Below, in pieces: positions 48,801 to 60,740 of a stretch of 64,000 nucleotides of DNA. The stretch covers positions 27,801 through 91,800 of the forward strand of contig NW_019774402.1 in NCBI RefSeq assembly GCF_001039355.2, given 5' to 3'. Position 1 is the first letter of the stretch. The number at the start of each line of letters is the position of its first letter. The notes below the pieces were generated by a model. It did no database searches and was not told the DNA's origin. It worked only from the letters and a program-made list of their open reading frames with translations. The stretch is from Lingula anatina. Lineage: Eukaryota; Brachiopoda; Lingulata; Lingulida; Lingulidae. Made by a program: the position numbers and the translations under genes.

Positions 48801-51800
48801 GTGCCTCGTGTTGGTCAATTCGTGATTGTCAAACTGGAGTACGAGGCCCCTTTAATACTCTGTGAAGTGACTATCAAAGGATTCAAATACAAAGGTTATT
48901 ACACTGAGAATAAAATCGGAGTCCAATTAAGTGACTCCAAACTTGGAGTCCAACAGTGGTGCCTAACATATCTCCCAATTCGAGTCAAGTTGACTCCAAT
49001 GGAGTAATGCCACCCCAGACCCCACAGGAGGGTCACAATTTACTCAATTCACACATCCCTTGATTTATTTCTACAAAAGAGTCACCATGACCCCATCTTA
49101 AGGAAATTTTGACTCCTTGGCACATCATGAACAAAAACTACACATCATGAACAAAAGCTTACTGTCCAGCGAGCGAAAAGAGTCGATGGAAGGGGTCAGC
49201 CAGAAACTGGCCCCCGATAATTTGACTCTGATTTTAGAGTCAGATTGACTCCATGAGAACCAGGGGGTGATTGACTCTGATAACAGAGTCTAAAGCTCTG
49301 GTAGTGGGGGAATTTGACCCTTATATAGGAGTCAAATTAACTCCATGAGGGTCAAGGGGTGCTGGACTCTGACTACAGAGTCAAATGACTCCAATTTTAT
49401 TCTCAGTGTATCGAACACCCTAAATGCTATTTGAGTCTTAAGTGCGCATTTGTAACGCATTCCTAGTATTTTATGCATTGCATTAAACATGTATATGTTA
49501 ATTCCTGTTATATTATTAGCGCATACAAAATGCATGTCGATACTATAGATTTTTTTCAAAAGTATTAGTTCATAAAAGTCATTTTCTTTACAAATGGTGC
49601 ATGTACAAGTTGTTTTTGTACTATTCTGTTGAATAGACTTTATGAATTGTGTCGAAGCTACCACTTAGAAATTGGAAAAGGCTTGCTTCCTATAAAGTAA
49701 CGTGTTCTTTTACAGGTAATCGTTCTGTAAACTTATGAACTATATTATTTTCAGAGTGCACAAATAAAAACCTGGGTCCCGAATGCAGAAACCACTGTAA
49801 CTGTAGAGATAATGAACAGTGTCATCCCGTGTATGGAGTCTGTACATCTGGCTGTGCTGAAGGCTGGCAGGGACATCATGGGACATGTCAAGTGGGTATG
49901 TGATTACCGTGACACCGGGAAAATATCCGTTTCCCTTAAATTTTAAAGTTTGTGTGTACAGTTTTCTGATACTCTTACTAAAGAGATGAAGGTATGTGAC
50001 TGCATCTGACATTATATTTAGTCATAATTTATATTTGCATCACGCACTTTCCTTTTCATTGGTCCAAAATCAACATACGTGTATACCTTTAACTGCATTT
50101 GAAATATCAATGTGGAAAACTAAAAAAAGTAAAGAGTATTTATTCATTCCTTCTCATCATTGTTCATGTGTTAATTTTGATTTGCAGAAACATCCTCACT
50201 CCCATATCTAGCCACAGCACCAACCTTTCTCTCCAGAACGCACAATTCACTCACCATAAGTTGGCAAAAGTGGTCACCGCCGACCCAATCAGGGGTTGGT
50301 TTATACTATAGTGTTCACAGCTACGTCATTAGAGCTTGGCGGCATGACAATCAACTTAGCAGCATGGCAGTATTATCAGAAAATTATACAGCCACAATCG
50401 GAGGACTTTCTCAGTACACAGAATATAATTTTTCTGCAACTATTAAGACTAATGCAGGATATTATGGTTTCCCTAGCCCACCAACCACGGCAAGGACATG
50501 TGGGGGTAAGTTCAACATCACGATTTGCCTTATGTTTACTTTTACAATCAGGGCCACATTTGCAACTACAAAATCCTTTCAAAATCCAGTTATTGGTGGA
50601 TATCTAGTTTTCTCGCTGTTGAAGTGATATAACCATTTTTTCAGAACCCGCGGCACCACCGAAACCAAACGTCACCTCCTTTCTCGACTTATCAAATAGG
50701 CATGCTTATATTGTGCTAAATACAATGGTGCGTATATGTACAAGTTTGCCTTTCCATATATACATGTAGTTTAATAACTGAAATAACATTGCAGATACCT
50801 CTAGTATTTTGTATAGCTATTTCTAGTGTATTAGTCAAGAGAATTTATGTGCTACATTTTTAAAGAGTTGTTTTCATGAGCAAGGACAAAGCATTGTCTC
50901 GGTTATTGAGATCGTTATCAACATTTTAAAATATGTTTCTATAATTTTTTTAAAATCAAATTTATTTCTATAAATGACTAGTAAGAGGGAATGTGACCAA
51001 TAGACAAGTGTGAAACAAATACGCAGCAGCCGTGTCTCAGATTGAAAAGAATACAAAGTGATTTATTTGTTTTCCAAATATACATGTTAAGATAAAAAGT
51101 ACTTTTTACGCCCATTTTTGCGACCGTGTGAAACTGGCTTCACCTACCAAGCAACACCAATTCATTGGTCTAAAAGATTAATCTGTAATTAATTGAATTT
51201 AAGGGGATGAACCAAACGGTTCATAGATGTGATGGATTTGAAAAATTGACTGTCCGATATGAAGGAGAATTCAACAGTGGCACGGTGGACGTGATACATG
51301 TCAACGAAACACAGTTGATAACCATTACCAACCTCACAACATATAGTAAATACACCATCTACCTGACAGCAGTTAACAATTTACTTCTGGAAGGGCCACC
51401 AGTGACAGTGAATCATACTACACCAGAGGGTGGTAAGATTTTCAATTAAACATGAAAATTTCATATCAGTGGGAAACGCCTTTGCTTGTTTCGCTTTACA
51501 CGAAAAAAATTACACTATTTCCAAATTTAATTACAGCGAGCTCATTAATTGCTGTTTTCAGAAAATGAACTATGGAGATTTTTTGTGAAACATTATTATT
51601 TTATGTTACAGTTCCACCAAAGATGGCGGTCCCGGAGCTGACGTTTCTTGGAAATAGCTCCATAGAGATAAGATGGCGTGCACCGTCCCCTCCAGGAGGC
51701 GTTATCGTGAGTTACCAGATATCGTACACTCAGCAATCCGGCCAGGGGGAAGAAACAGTGACTGGTGCAAACATAACTAGAAAAATTATAGGCAATTTGC

Positions 51801-54800
51801 AGTTCAATTCCACGTACATGATTCGAGTAAGTATATTTCATACAGAACCACCACAATGTTGTCATGAAGCTTGCGGTGTGTTTTATGAAAAGAAAGTTTG
51901 ATGCAGCACTGCACAATGTAAGTCCACTCCTCATGCCTTCATGTACAGTATTTTTTCATCCTGAGCATTATTGTCTTTGTAGATACGTGCCAAAACTGCT
52001 GTCGGTTATGGCGAGTATAGTGATCCAATTCAGGCAACAACGAATATGGAAAAAGGCGTCTCAATCCAGCCGAATAACCAGAATAAACTGTATAGTCAGT
52101 ATTATACTTACATCTGTACATTGAGAAATTTTGTTTATCAGTGTGCTACAAATCTTGCATAATTATTCGTTAAAGTTTAAGACTCAAAGTTAAAAATTCC
52201 CCTATACATTACTCGAGTTTTATTTAAAGGTGAAAGTTTCCTGCTACATTAATGCCGTTTTCCTTCTTGTATAATCCCTTCTTTCTTCCTAACGTCTCCG
52301 GCCCCTGCCAGGTATAAATGGTGGCGCTGTAGCAGGAGGTGTGTTGGGGGTTCTGGTCCTGGTGGCGGTAGTTGTGGTCGTTGTTGTCGTATATAAGAGG
52401 TATATATATAAAGTTATATATGGTCACTTAAGCTAACGTAAGTGAAATTATGTATATATGCATGTGCGTATGAGTATCCAACGGGGAGGCATCTTACCGG
52501 GTGTCTATATTAGTACCCTGTAGATACGAAAACATGTACCATTTATTTACAGTGTAACAACTACACTTTGTTTCTTTACATGAGAATCATAGGCATGTCC
52601 AAATCTCACTGTCAGGTGAACTTATATATCTTGCAGAAGGCAGTGCCCTCACGAGTCAAATGAAGTTGACGCCTTTTCCGAACTGCAAGGAAAAGAAGGT
52701 AATATACTTTTAGTAAATATGTGTTGTAAGTAAACAAACACAGCTTTCCAAGGAAACCCAAATTATCTCTGATATAACTTTTATAGCTTCAGATGAACAT
52801 GCAGAAGAATTGCCGAGAGAAAATATGTATGAAAACACCGACGACGATCATCTCTATGGCAATATTGATCAAAGCACAGAAATCCCCGTAGATGACATTT
52901 TTGAGGTCATGAAATTGAAAACCAGAGATGTTCTTAAGGCTGAATATCAGGTACCGTATGTGTTTGGCTGCGTCCAATGTTTTCAATTGGACTGGTGCAT
53001 CTTTGATATGCGTCAAGCAATGAGAAAATAAGTTAGTGAACCTCTCAGGTACAAAACAATGTTTCGATTGATATAACACACTTTACTTGTGTCCACGTCT
53101 CACTTTTCATAACTGTGATCGAACAATGAAAATTAAGAAAAGAAAATGAAGTGTGTGCAGTCTGTCACTGATATCAATTTACTGCATGTGCATGAACAAT
53201 TATTAAAGAGCACCAAAACTTTTTCAGAAATTCCCTACCGTATTTGTTTGTCCCTGTGAAGCCGGCCAAAAGCGAGAGAACAAACTAAAGAACAGGTTCC
53301 AAAACATTATGCCATGTAAGCCATCGAAGTTCGAAGTTATGTCGTCAAATAAATTGTTTTTAAAACTGTTGAGTTAAAACTATTGATAGTTTCATGACTT
53401 AAGGTTGCAGACGGAGGAAGGGGGGCATGGCAGTGTGGTCAGAAACGTGGCTATCTTCTTAACCGACCAACCTTCACCAACATATTGCATATCAATAGAA
53501 AAAGCTTATTTCAACTGCTTTGCATTTCATCTCGTTATTTTATTACGTAAAAGTTACGTAACGCTTCTTATATTATCTCAGAGAAAGGTTTTACCAGAAC
53601 AAATTAGAACATCCACCCTATGAAAGATTGCGTTTATTCATTTGATCTAAGGTTTGTCTTGCAGAATTTGTTCATATAACCAGCTCCGTTTTCAAACTAA
53701 GAGTTTTTCAGTCATGGTAAGGGCATCGTTGAATTGGTAATTTTGTAAATTGGGATATCTTTAGTAAATCACATATCAAGGATTTGAGGTACATTTCTGT
53801 TGATGCTAAAGGGGCTAACGACCTGTACCATCTAAACGTGTGTTTGTGTATTGGACTTTCAGATTTTAGGGTAAAATGGTCAGCCTAAGAAAATCTATAA
53901 AGCATTATATCCCCTTATATAATGGAATTAATATCTGTTGAAATTTAGGCTTTTAAATGATATGTAACGCGTTGTTATATCTCGGTCAGTTGAAAAGGTG
54001 TCACGTTACCAGCACCCGCATACTATAACCTTAAATCCGAGTAACCTATGAGTGTATTACAACGAAGCCACAAGTTTAAAGGGATAACAACTCTTCGTAT
54101 GAAATTCACATTTCACAATGAAAATACATTGTACACAACTTACAGAAACATAATAATTTCCCTTTCACCACCAAATTCCAATTATTCTAGGATCTGAGTT
54201 TGCCATTGGACCACATAATGTCCATAGATGTCTATGCTCTGTAATCTCTTAAGAAATTCTAACAAAAATATTTTTGAATACCATGGACTAATATTGAATG
54301 TCGGAATTGATCTATTAACCATTGGTAAGTATGGGAAAGATTGTCGTTTACCCTAGGAAAATCCATTTTTCCGGCCAAAATGAACAGCTGTTATCCCTTT
54401 AACTACATTGTATAACTGTGATTATAATGATGTGATTTTATAACGATTTCTTGTTTTCCATCAGACGACCATAGCCGAATTGTACTGGATCTTTTGCCTG
54501 GTGATCCAAACTCTGACTACGTCAACGCAAACTACATTGATGTAAGTTTACTATAACACACTGTATGTTATTTACCATTCTATTTCGCTCGTGATAATAT
54601 GCTCAAGCTACTAACAAAAAAAAAGATGGCCCAAAACAAATAGCATTTATAACTGTACCAGAAGCCAAATGTGCTCTACAGCAAATACCCAACAAACATG
54701 AAGTCTCGTTTACGTAATCCAATTGGCTGTGATTAATTACTTTATTTCCTTAAATAACTGTAGTCAGGGATGATATATATCATTTTTAACTGAAACAGAT

Positions 54801-55461
54801 GCCATATTTGCAGTTTTTTTTATTTCAGGGATTTAAGAGACCACGTGCATTTATTGCTGCTCAAGGTAAATGTGATATTTTAATTGATTAATGACAAACA
54901 TACACATGCACGTACACACACACACACACATACGCACACACACTTTCGCTTTGTCAATTTCCATATTTGTCACTATTGGCGACAGTTTGAAACATGCTGA
55001 AAGTCATCTTTGTTACATAAAAAGCTATTGTACATGTTTTCTATTCTGGTGTAGGTCCAAAACCGAATACCGTGAAGGACTTTTGGAGGATGATTTGGCA
55101 AGTCCACACTCCACAAATTGTAATGGTGACAAAAACTGTGGAAATGGGCAAGGTAAAAACAACAGTATCATCCGATAGAACGCGCGTGTTCCATATAATA
55201 AAAAATTGGGAAGTGAGTTTAATATGTATTGTATAACATTACGTTCTTTTATAACTCATCATTATTTAAGGATATATGATAACCTTACAACATTTCTTTC
55301 ACTGGAGGGACCTTTCAATAAAACGGTCGTCAATGGCCAATTTTCGAACACCATACTACCCAGTACTTTAATTTATCATTTACTTATGCTTTCGTTTGTG
55401 TTAATGACGAGACATAAAAAGAGTTAATATTAATTTTTAAAAAAATTAAGATTAAGTTGAG

Positions 55462-55506
<45 letters not shown>

Positions 55507-58500
55507 TTTATTTCTTAAAACCGCACTACACTAGCGTCTCAGTGCTGTTTACAGGTAAAATTATCAGGATTACAACTAATTATATATATTATAAAAGCTA
55601 AGGTAAAAAACAATTAAAATAATTAAAGCTAGTTAAAATAGTAATGGTCTGAACAATAAAAGTTTTTTTCTGATAAAATGAGAAAATATAAATTAAAAAA
55701 CTGTGCAAATAAGAATGTTTTTAAATCTTTTTTAAAAACCTCAACACTGTCAATAGTCCGAATGTGTGAGGGTAATTGATTCCATAAAATTGGTGCTGAA
55801 ATTGAAAATGCCTTGTGGCCGTAGGTTTTGGTTGTTTTTTTATTATCATTTCTGATAAAACAAGGAGTGGAGGTGGATCTGGTAGACCTGGTGAGACTGG
55901 GTGTACTTGGATGTAGCATCGAGTTAAAATATGAGGGGCATTCACCTCTGGTGAATTTAAAAACAAACAACAGTAATTTAAAAACAATTCTCTGTCGTAC
56001 AGGAAGCCAATGTAGTTCGAATAAAATGGGTGAAATGTTTGATCTGAGAGGGATTTTGGTCAGTAGTTGTGCTGCAGCATTTTGGACCGATTGCAATTTT
56101 TCAGTTTGATAGGTAGGAAGACCATACAGTAGACTGTTTCCGTAGTAAAGGCATGGACAAGCCTCTCCATTTGACTTTTATCAAGGATGTGGGATAGTTT
56201 GGAAATTTTTTTAAGACCATAGAAAGCGGCTTTGCATTTTTTACTGATGTCGGCAGCCATATCGCACCTATTATCAAAAATTACTCCAAGGTTTTTAACC
56301 TCATCTTTTATCGTGACTGTACTGTTTCCAATTTCTAATAGTTCTAGTTTTTCCGCATCCTTAGAAAAACGAGATGAGATTAAGTTGAATGAATTGCTTA
56401 ATTTGAATCCATCATAGGCTTTACATTGCGCGATGAAGATTGACACGAGCATTCTCCGTGAATTTCACCCTCTCATACAGTGTCTGGTACAAGACCTTAA
56501 ATCTAATTTAAAAACTATCCCATTTTTTTCATTATAGCAAAAATGTGAGCAGTACTGGGCAGACGAGGGAGTGAAACAGTTTGGTGAAATAGAAGTGACT
56601 ACACTGGATGAAATTCAAGGACAGGACTATTTTGTCCGAAACCTGAAGTATTGTAAGGTAAGCAGTCGAGTTACTGAATATTGGCACGATCCAAAATAAA
56701 CCACCACAAAGTGTTCTTTTCTTTTTAAGTTTCATTGGAACTATTACAAATGTAAAACTGTGACTCGTTAGATTTTCACGTAAATATTTTCAAGCCTCTG
56801 TGTTTTCTCAAAGGTTGGAGAACCAGCAGTCCGTACTGTTAAACAGTTCCACTTCACCGGTTGGCCTGATCATGGTGTGCCTGTTGACCCAACGGCTTTG
56901 GTAAAATTCCGAGAGGAAGTTAAGAAGTATCAAAGTCAGGTTCAAGACCAAGGACCTATCATTGTACATTGCAGGTAATACACTACTTTGTCGTTTTTTC
57001 TTAAGCACATATTTATATCAATCAACAGGAATCTTTACTATGTATTTGGTCAATTTATTCAACATTCTTCAAAATTTTCTATACTTTTCAATTTCAAGAC
57101 AATTAAAACAATAATGGGAATCGGGTTATTCATTAACCCTGACTAACATGTAATAATTGACAAAGCAAAAGCGTATGATTGATCGAAATGTATCTCCGTT
57201 ACATTTAAGCGCTGGGGTTGGTAGGACCGGAACTTTCATAGCACTGGACTACCTGTTCGAACAAGTGCTTGCTGAAGGCAAAATCGACATATATCAACTC
57301 GTCCAAGGAATGCGAGAATCGCGACCGAAGATGGTGCAGACAATGGTAAGGCACTTTATCTGTGGAATCGTCAAGATTATTGTTTGACGCGTTAATACTA
57401 TTCAGGGTGTATATTGAAACATGAGAGTGTGCTCAGTAAAAAATCTCAAAACCCGGAACAGGGGTTTCACAATAATTTACTTAAAACAGTTGGAGCAATT
57501 GCCATGCCACATGTAATGGCTTGCGATAATCCATTTAATTGGTGCTATGTATGGAATAAAGAGGGATAGAAATATTGCACTCATTACTTGAATTTGATTG
57601 GGTTCGTCCTCCCTGCTACGTATATTATTTTAAAGACATTTGTTACAGGAGCAATATTACTTCATCCATGACGTGATGTTGGAAGAACTGCATTGTGGTT
57701 TAACTTCTATACCAGTGCAAGACTTTGCCACTCGTCTGCGGAAACTAAGAAGAAGGAACAAGTCGGGACTGACCAAAATGGAAGAAGAGTTTGTGGTAGG
57801 CCTAACAAAACGCTTCCTATTGTTTATTAATGTTTTTCCAAGCCCTGGGTTATATAATTAAGGTTAGATTTATGTGAACAACTCTTGACATGGTGCTAGA
57901 TGTATGGTGTGGGTACCTTTGAATATTTAATCATATACCTGTATATTATTATTTTGTTGTTGTTGTCGTCGTAGTTGTTGTTTTATGCCGGTACATGATT
58001 ATCTTTTTCTGCCGATCAGATACTGAACCTTATGTTGCCTGAAATAGACGAAAGCTCCATCAAGACGGCCTTGGAACCTATCAACATTGAGAAGAATAGA
58101 GTGAGAAATATTGTTGCAGGTATCATTTAAACAAACCTCTTCAGTTTTACTTTCATGTTCTACATTTCTTCATTGTTGCTTTATTATTACTTAAAGGTTA
58201 CTTTTATTAGAGCATAAACATCAGCCCGTGTCTTTTACCCCTTTTATTGCTCGTACAAATGTATACATCAACATACACTTGTTCTTTTTTTTTTTTTGTT
58301 CACTCCAACTTACTAAGAATAAAAAAATCTTAGATATTGTTGTATTTATAGAGTCTTTGAACTATGAGAGAATTTGGACTATATTTTAAGGTAACCACTG
58401 CAGACCATACCTTGTGTCATATGTGAAGGACAGCACTGACTACATTAATGCAGTGTTCATAGACGTACGGTTAAAGTATATTGATCATGAAGAATCATTT

Positions 58501-59296
58501 AATTTTTTTTAGACAACGATAAAATCTATCTGTGCAGGTATAATTATACTGAAATATATTTCATCTGGTCCGTTCATAAATACCATACAGTATAACAGTA
58601 TACAAATAGACGTGTCTGTGAGTATTGTAGTTTTTTCGATTTTCAAGTTTGATTTTACCTGAATAATAGACATCTCTTAAAATTCTGAAAGATCTTCGGG
58701 GAACAGAAATCTGCTTTCATAACCTTACTATGATATATTATTGAAATTTATAAATACCAAATTCTGTTAAACAATCACTTTTTATGAGGAACCCTTTATC
58801 AGAAATCTAACTGTTTTAGGGCTACCAACGCCAAGATGCCTATATCGTGACGCAGATGCCTCTGCCTCATACGGTGGTTGACTTCTGGAGTATGTTGTTT
58901 GACCAGCATTGTGCGACTATAGTTATGTTGAATGAAGCGAACGAAGATAGCAAGGTAGAAAATACAATTATATCGAATGTGTTTAGTTGGACCTTATTTT
59001 GCACTGCTCACAGGTGCTGGTTGCTAAAGCCAATTTTAGAATGTTAATAACCACATCATACGTGGTTGGTTCTTTTAAAGCAAGTTTCTTTATTATACAT
59101 TACATATTTATTCCCCATTTCCTGATAACATACTTACTGTAGCAGCTAAATTGGCGTTTTTCCTCAGACAAGTGCCGTATACTGGCCGGTAGAGGAACCG
59201 ACTACTTACGGTCATTTCACTGTCGAAGTGATCTCTACGCGTCAGATTGGGGAATCTATCACCGTAAGGGAGTTAAAGTTGGTTAGTTCAAAGCGA
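44366..59296 (+). CDS. Receptor-type tyrosine phosphatase, paralog B (3' exons not found)
   Basis: Tandem copy of paralog A with the same modules and intron phases. Exons: 44366-44423, 45678-45839, 46484-46705, 46869-47066, 47418-47630, 48679-48894, 49755-49895, 50188-50505, 50645-50727, 51204-51432, 51612-51826, 51983-52055 (or to 52094), 52312-52399, 52637-52698, 52787-52950, 53228-53315, 54465-54541, 54829-54865, 55055-55152, 56538-56657, 56814-56974, 57210-57345, 57649-57795, 58020-58119, 58391-58464, 58820-58954, 59168-59296. These total 1,248 codons in one unbroken frame with no stop. D1 has intact WPDHG and [10 protein letters not shown], so it should be an active phosphatase. The three final D2 exons seen in paralog A are absent from 59297-64000. 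Confidence 0.92.
44609..44759. mobile_element. 151-bp MITE with CAGGGGCG ends
   Basis: Perfect 15-bp inverted ends CAGGGGCGTAACCAG / CTGGTTACGCCCCTG, flanked by CCTTA on both sides (44604-44608 and 44760-44764). It lies in the first intron of paralog B and is absent from A. The end sequence is hAT-like, but a 5-bp duplication is not the hAT norm of 8. Confidence 0.88.
46484..48894 (+). CDS. Paralog B: two fucolectin-like discoidin domains
   Basis: Exons 46484-46705 and 46869-47066 form domain 1 ([60 protein letters not shown]). Exons 47418-47630 and 48679-48894 form domain 2 ([46 protein letters not shown]). Both domains are intact, unlike paralog A. All ends are phase 1. The donor after 48894 (AAAG|GTTATT) is weak and lies seven bases from a MITE. 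Confidence 0.92.
48456..48630. mobile_element. ~175-bp MITE with CAGGCCCGTAGCCAG ends
   Basis: Inverted ends CAGGCCCGTAGCCAG and CTGGCTACGGGCTTG, one mismatch when complemented. It lies in the intron before paralog B exon 48679-48894, ending 48 bp upstream of that exon. No clear target duplication was seen. Confidence 0.82.
48902..49408. mobile_element. 507-bp MITE with CACTGAGAATAAAAT ends, TA flanks
   Basis: The left end CACTGAGAATAAAATCGGAG matches the complement of the right end, CACTGAGAATAAAATTGGAG; TA sits at each outer edge. The inside holds many GAGTCAA/GACTCC words in both orientations. No coding capacity. It starts seven bases after the exon end at 48894. Confidence 0.87.
49755..52094 (+). 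CDS. Paralog B: EGF-like module and three FN3 domains
   Basis: Exon 49755-49895 is the EGF-like module ([27 protein letters not shown]), one codon shorter than in A. FN3-1 is exon 50188-50505. FN3-2 is 50645-50727 plus 51204-51432 and FN3-3 is 51612-51826 plus 51983-52055. The last exon has no clear GT donor at the position used by A: AAAAAG is followed by GC. An in-phase alternative, TATA|GTCAGT, ends the exon at 52094. Confidence 0.88.
52312..52950 (+). CDS. Paralog B: transmembrane helix and juxtamembrane tail
   Basis: One membrane pass ([14 protein letters not shown] followed by a Val-rich run, ending VYKR), then a tail with MYENTDDD and LYGNI. YENT is a Y-x-N motif kept in both paralogs. 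The tail ends [20 protein letters not shown], the usual lead-in helix to D1. Confidence 0.92.
53228..57795 (+). CDS. Paralog B: phosphatase domain D1, catalytic residues intact
   Basis: Eight exons spell the PTP motifs in order: [88 protein letters not shown] (Cys nucleophile and P-loop Arg present; Arg codon 57223-57225) and ESRPKMVQT. The pTyr-loop tyrosine of the usual KNRY motif is Phe (KNRF) here and in paralog A. The donor lost in A is normal here (CCAT|GTAAGC). Confidence 0.94.
55440..56460 (-). mobile_element. 3' fragment of a second LINE (L2/CR1-like), antisense in intron
   Basis: Minus-strand frames read [13 protein letters not shown], then [14 protein letters not shown] (56060-56452), then after a frameshift [50 protein letters not shown] and [13 protein letters not shown] (55629-56096). 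This is the C-terminal end of a reverse-transcriptase polyprotein of the common L2/CR1 type. An (AAT)n run at 55462-55507 adjoins its 3' end. It fills most of the intron between paralog B exons 55055-55152 and 56538-56657. Confidence 0.9.
55462..55507. repeat. (AAT)n microsatellite
   Basis: Trinucleotide run at the 3' end of the antisense LINE fragment, probably its microsatellite tail. Confidence 0.9.
58020..59296 (+). CDS. Paralog B: first part of phosphatase domain D2
   Basis: Exons 58020-58119, 58391-58464, 58820-58954 and 59168-59296 match the first four D2 exons of A ([65 protein letters not shown]). The last has a good donor (GTAAGT), so further exons are expected. The WPD-equivalent, P-loop and C-terminal exons were not found before the window ends. 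Confidence 0.92.
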
Positions 59297-59367
59297 GTAA
59301 GTACATTTTTCATGAAACAAATAGTGTAATTGTAGTGATGACGTACGTAGGTACGAATTTAATTATG

Positions 59368-59516
59368 TATCAGTCATTCTTTGCTAGTGGTGCACTGCGG
59401 GGGGACCATAACAAGAATGTTATTTAAATTTAGATAGCCGACCAAATTCTCATGACATCGTTGTGTATGTTTCAATAACAAATCAAAGAAGCTGCATGAG
59501 CAAGGAGGATATTGTT
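59368..59516. repeat. 149-bp direct repeat, left copy
   Basis: Nearly identical, in the same orientation, to 63233-63381 (starts TATCAGTCATTCTTTGCTAG, ends near AATCAAAGAAGCTGCATGAG). A single N follows at 59517. It lies 71 bp after the last recognised exon of paralog B. Confidence 0.95.
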
Positions 59517-60032
59517 NTTCTCATAGCAAACTTGATATTGTGTTGTTGCTTCTTTGCTGCCAAGTTCCAAACCAACTCGGTCATTAGCCAGCCTTCTTAG
59601 TAAAATGGTAGAACAACACTTAATGTTAATGAATAAGTTCTTTTTACTGCTTGTCTAGGGAGATAAAAATCTGTTTGTCCCTGATCGATTCATCACTTGT
59701 GAATTATGAATGTGGTAATACTCAACAGGCCGCAACCAAAAGTGTCACTTAAGTTGTCAGTTTGTTTTGGAGACAACACTAGAATTTGTCTTCTCTTGAC
59801 TGTCAGTTCTCCTATTAATGTCCCTATGTTTTGTAGCTTTCTCACAGGATCTATGTCATCAAATCTGTTGAATGCAGCTGTATGAGAATGCCTAAAATCA
59901 ACAGCATTTTAGCAACATTTCAAGAGAGTCTCCATCAGATGTCTCTTTCACCTTAAAACAATCCAATCAATGTGTTTTTATGTACCAATTAAAACCTTTC
60001 AGTTTTGTACTGATATTTTGGTATTTTTCTCG

Positions 60033-60740
60033 TTATGTACAGTTACAGATCTGAATTTTAAAAAAATCAAGTTCTTTCTCTGGTGGAGAAAACACAGCCA
60101 GCAAAACCCACACTGCATTGGCTTTTGACATGTTTTGTATCTTGGAGCAGCCTTTGCAGTTTGGTAAATTCATCAGACCTGTATGCATCTTAGCAATTTT
60201 TAAATGTGTCCATTTGTTTAAGCTTTTGTCCGTAGGCATTTTGGCGATTTTCCTAGTTTGCACTTGCTTCTGAAACTCTACCTTCACCATTTTGGTGAAG
60301 TCTAAACCTACACCATTGAAAAGTATGTGATTGGTATAACAGTCTGATGTCATTGAAATATGATAAGACCAGTTACAAACCAAGTTTCACAAACAACATT
60401 GGGGGTTTGATACTGGTATATATATATATCACGGCTGGTAAAGGGGCATTTAACCTCCAGTGTTGTTGCTTCATTTATAATTCTGTCGGGTGTACTTGCT
60501 AAGTATGGATACTGTGCTGATGTACAAACATGCAACATCGCATTTTTCTGACACCTGATGTCTCTTCACATACTCCAGCACTTTCTCTGTATCTACTGAT
60601 ATCACTGTAACGAACCTGTGCTTAGAATTGTTGCAGCTCTGCCATGAGCTATCTATTTTGATGGCACAGTCCACAACCTTCCCCAAATCGACGTCCACGC
60701 CATGCAGAAGCTGTTTTACTTGTAGCACCACCTTATCCAT
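60033..60740 (-). pseudogene. Decayed transposon genes: transposase-like and YqaJ-type nuclease fragments
   Basis: Frame 60471-60740 reads VDVDLGKVVDCAIKIDSSWQ and FVTVISVDTEKVLEYVKRH, resembling the catalytic start of Mutator-like transposases common in invertebrate genomes. The overlapping frame 60350-60538 reads QYPYLASTPDRIINEATTLE followed by VKCPFTSRD, the conserved core of YqaJ-type exonucleases. The frames are offset and both are truncated, so this is a relic. A further minus-strand frame (60033-60383) has a short Cys motif, LPNCKGC. Family names are inference from remembered motifs. Confidence 0.6.
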
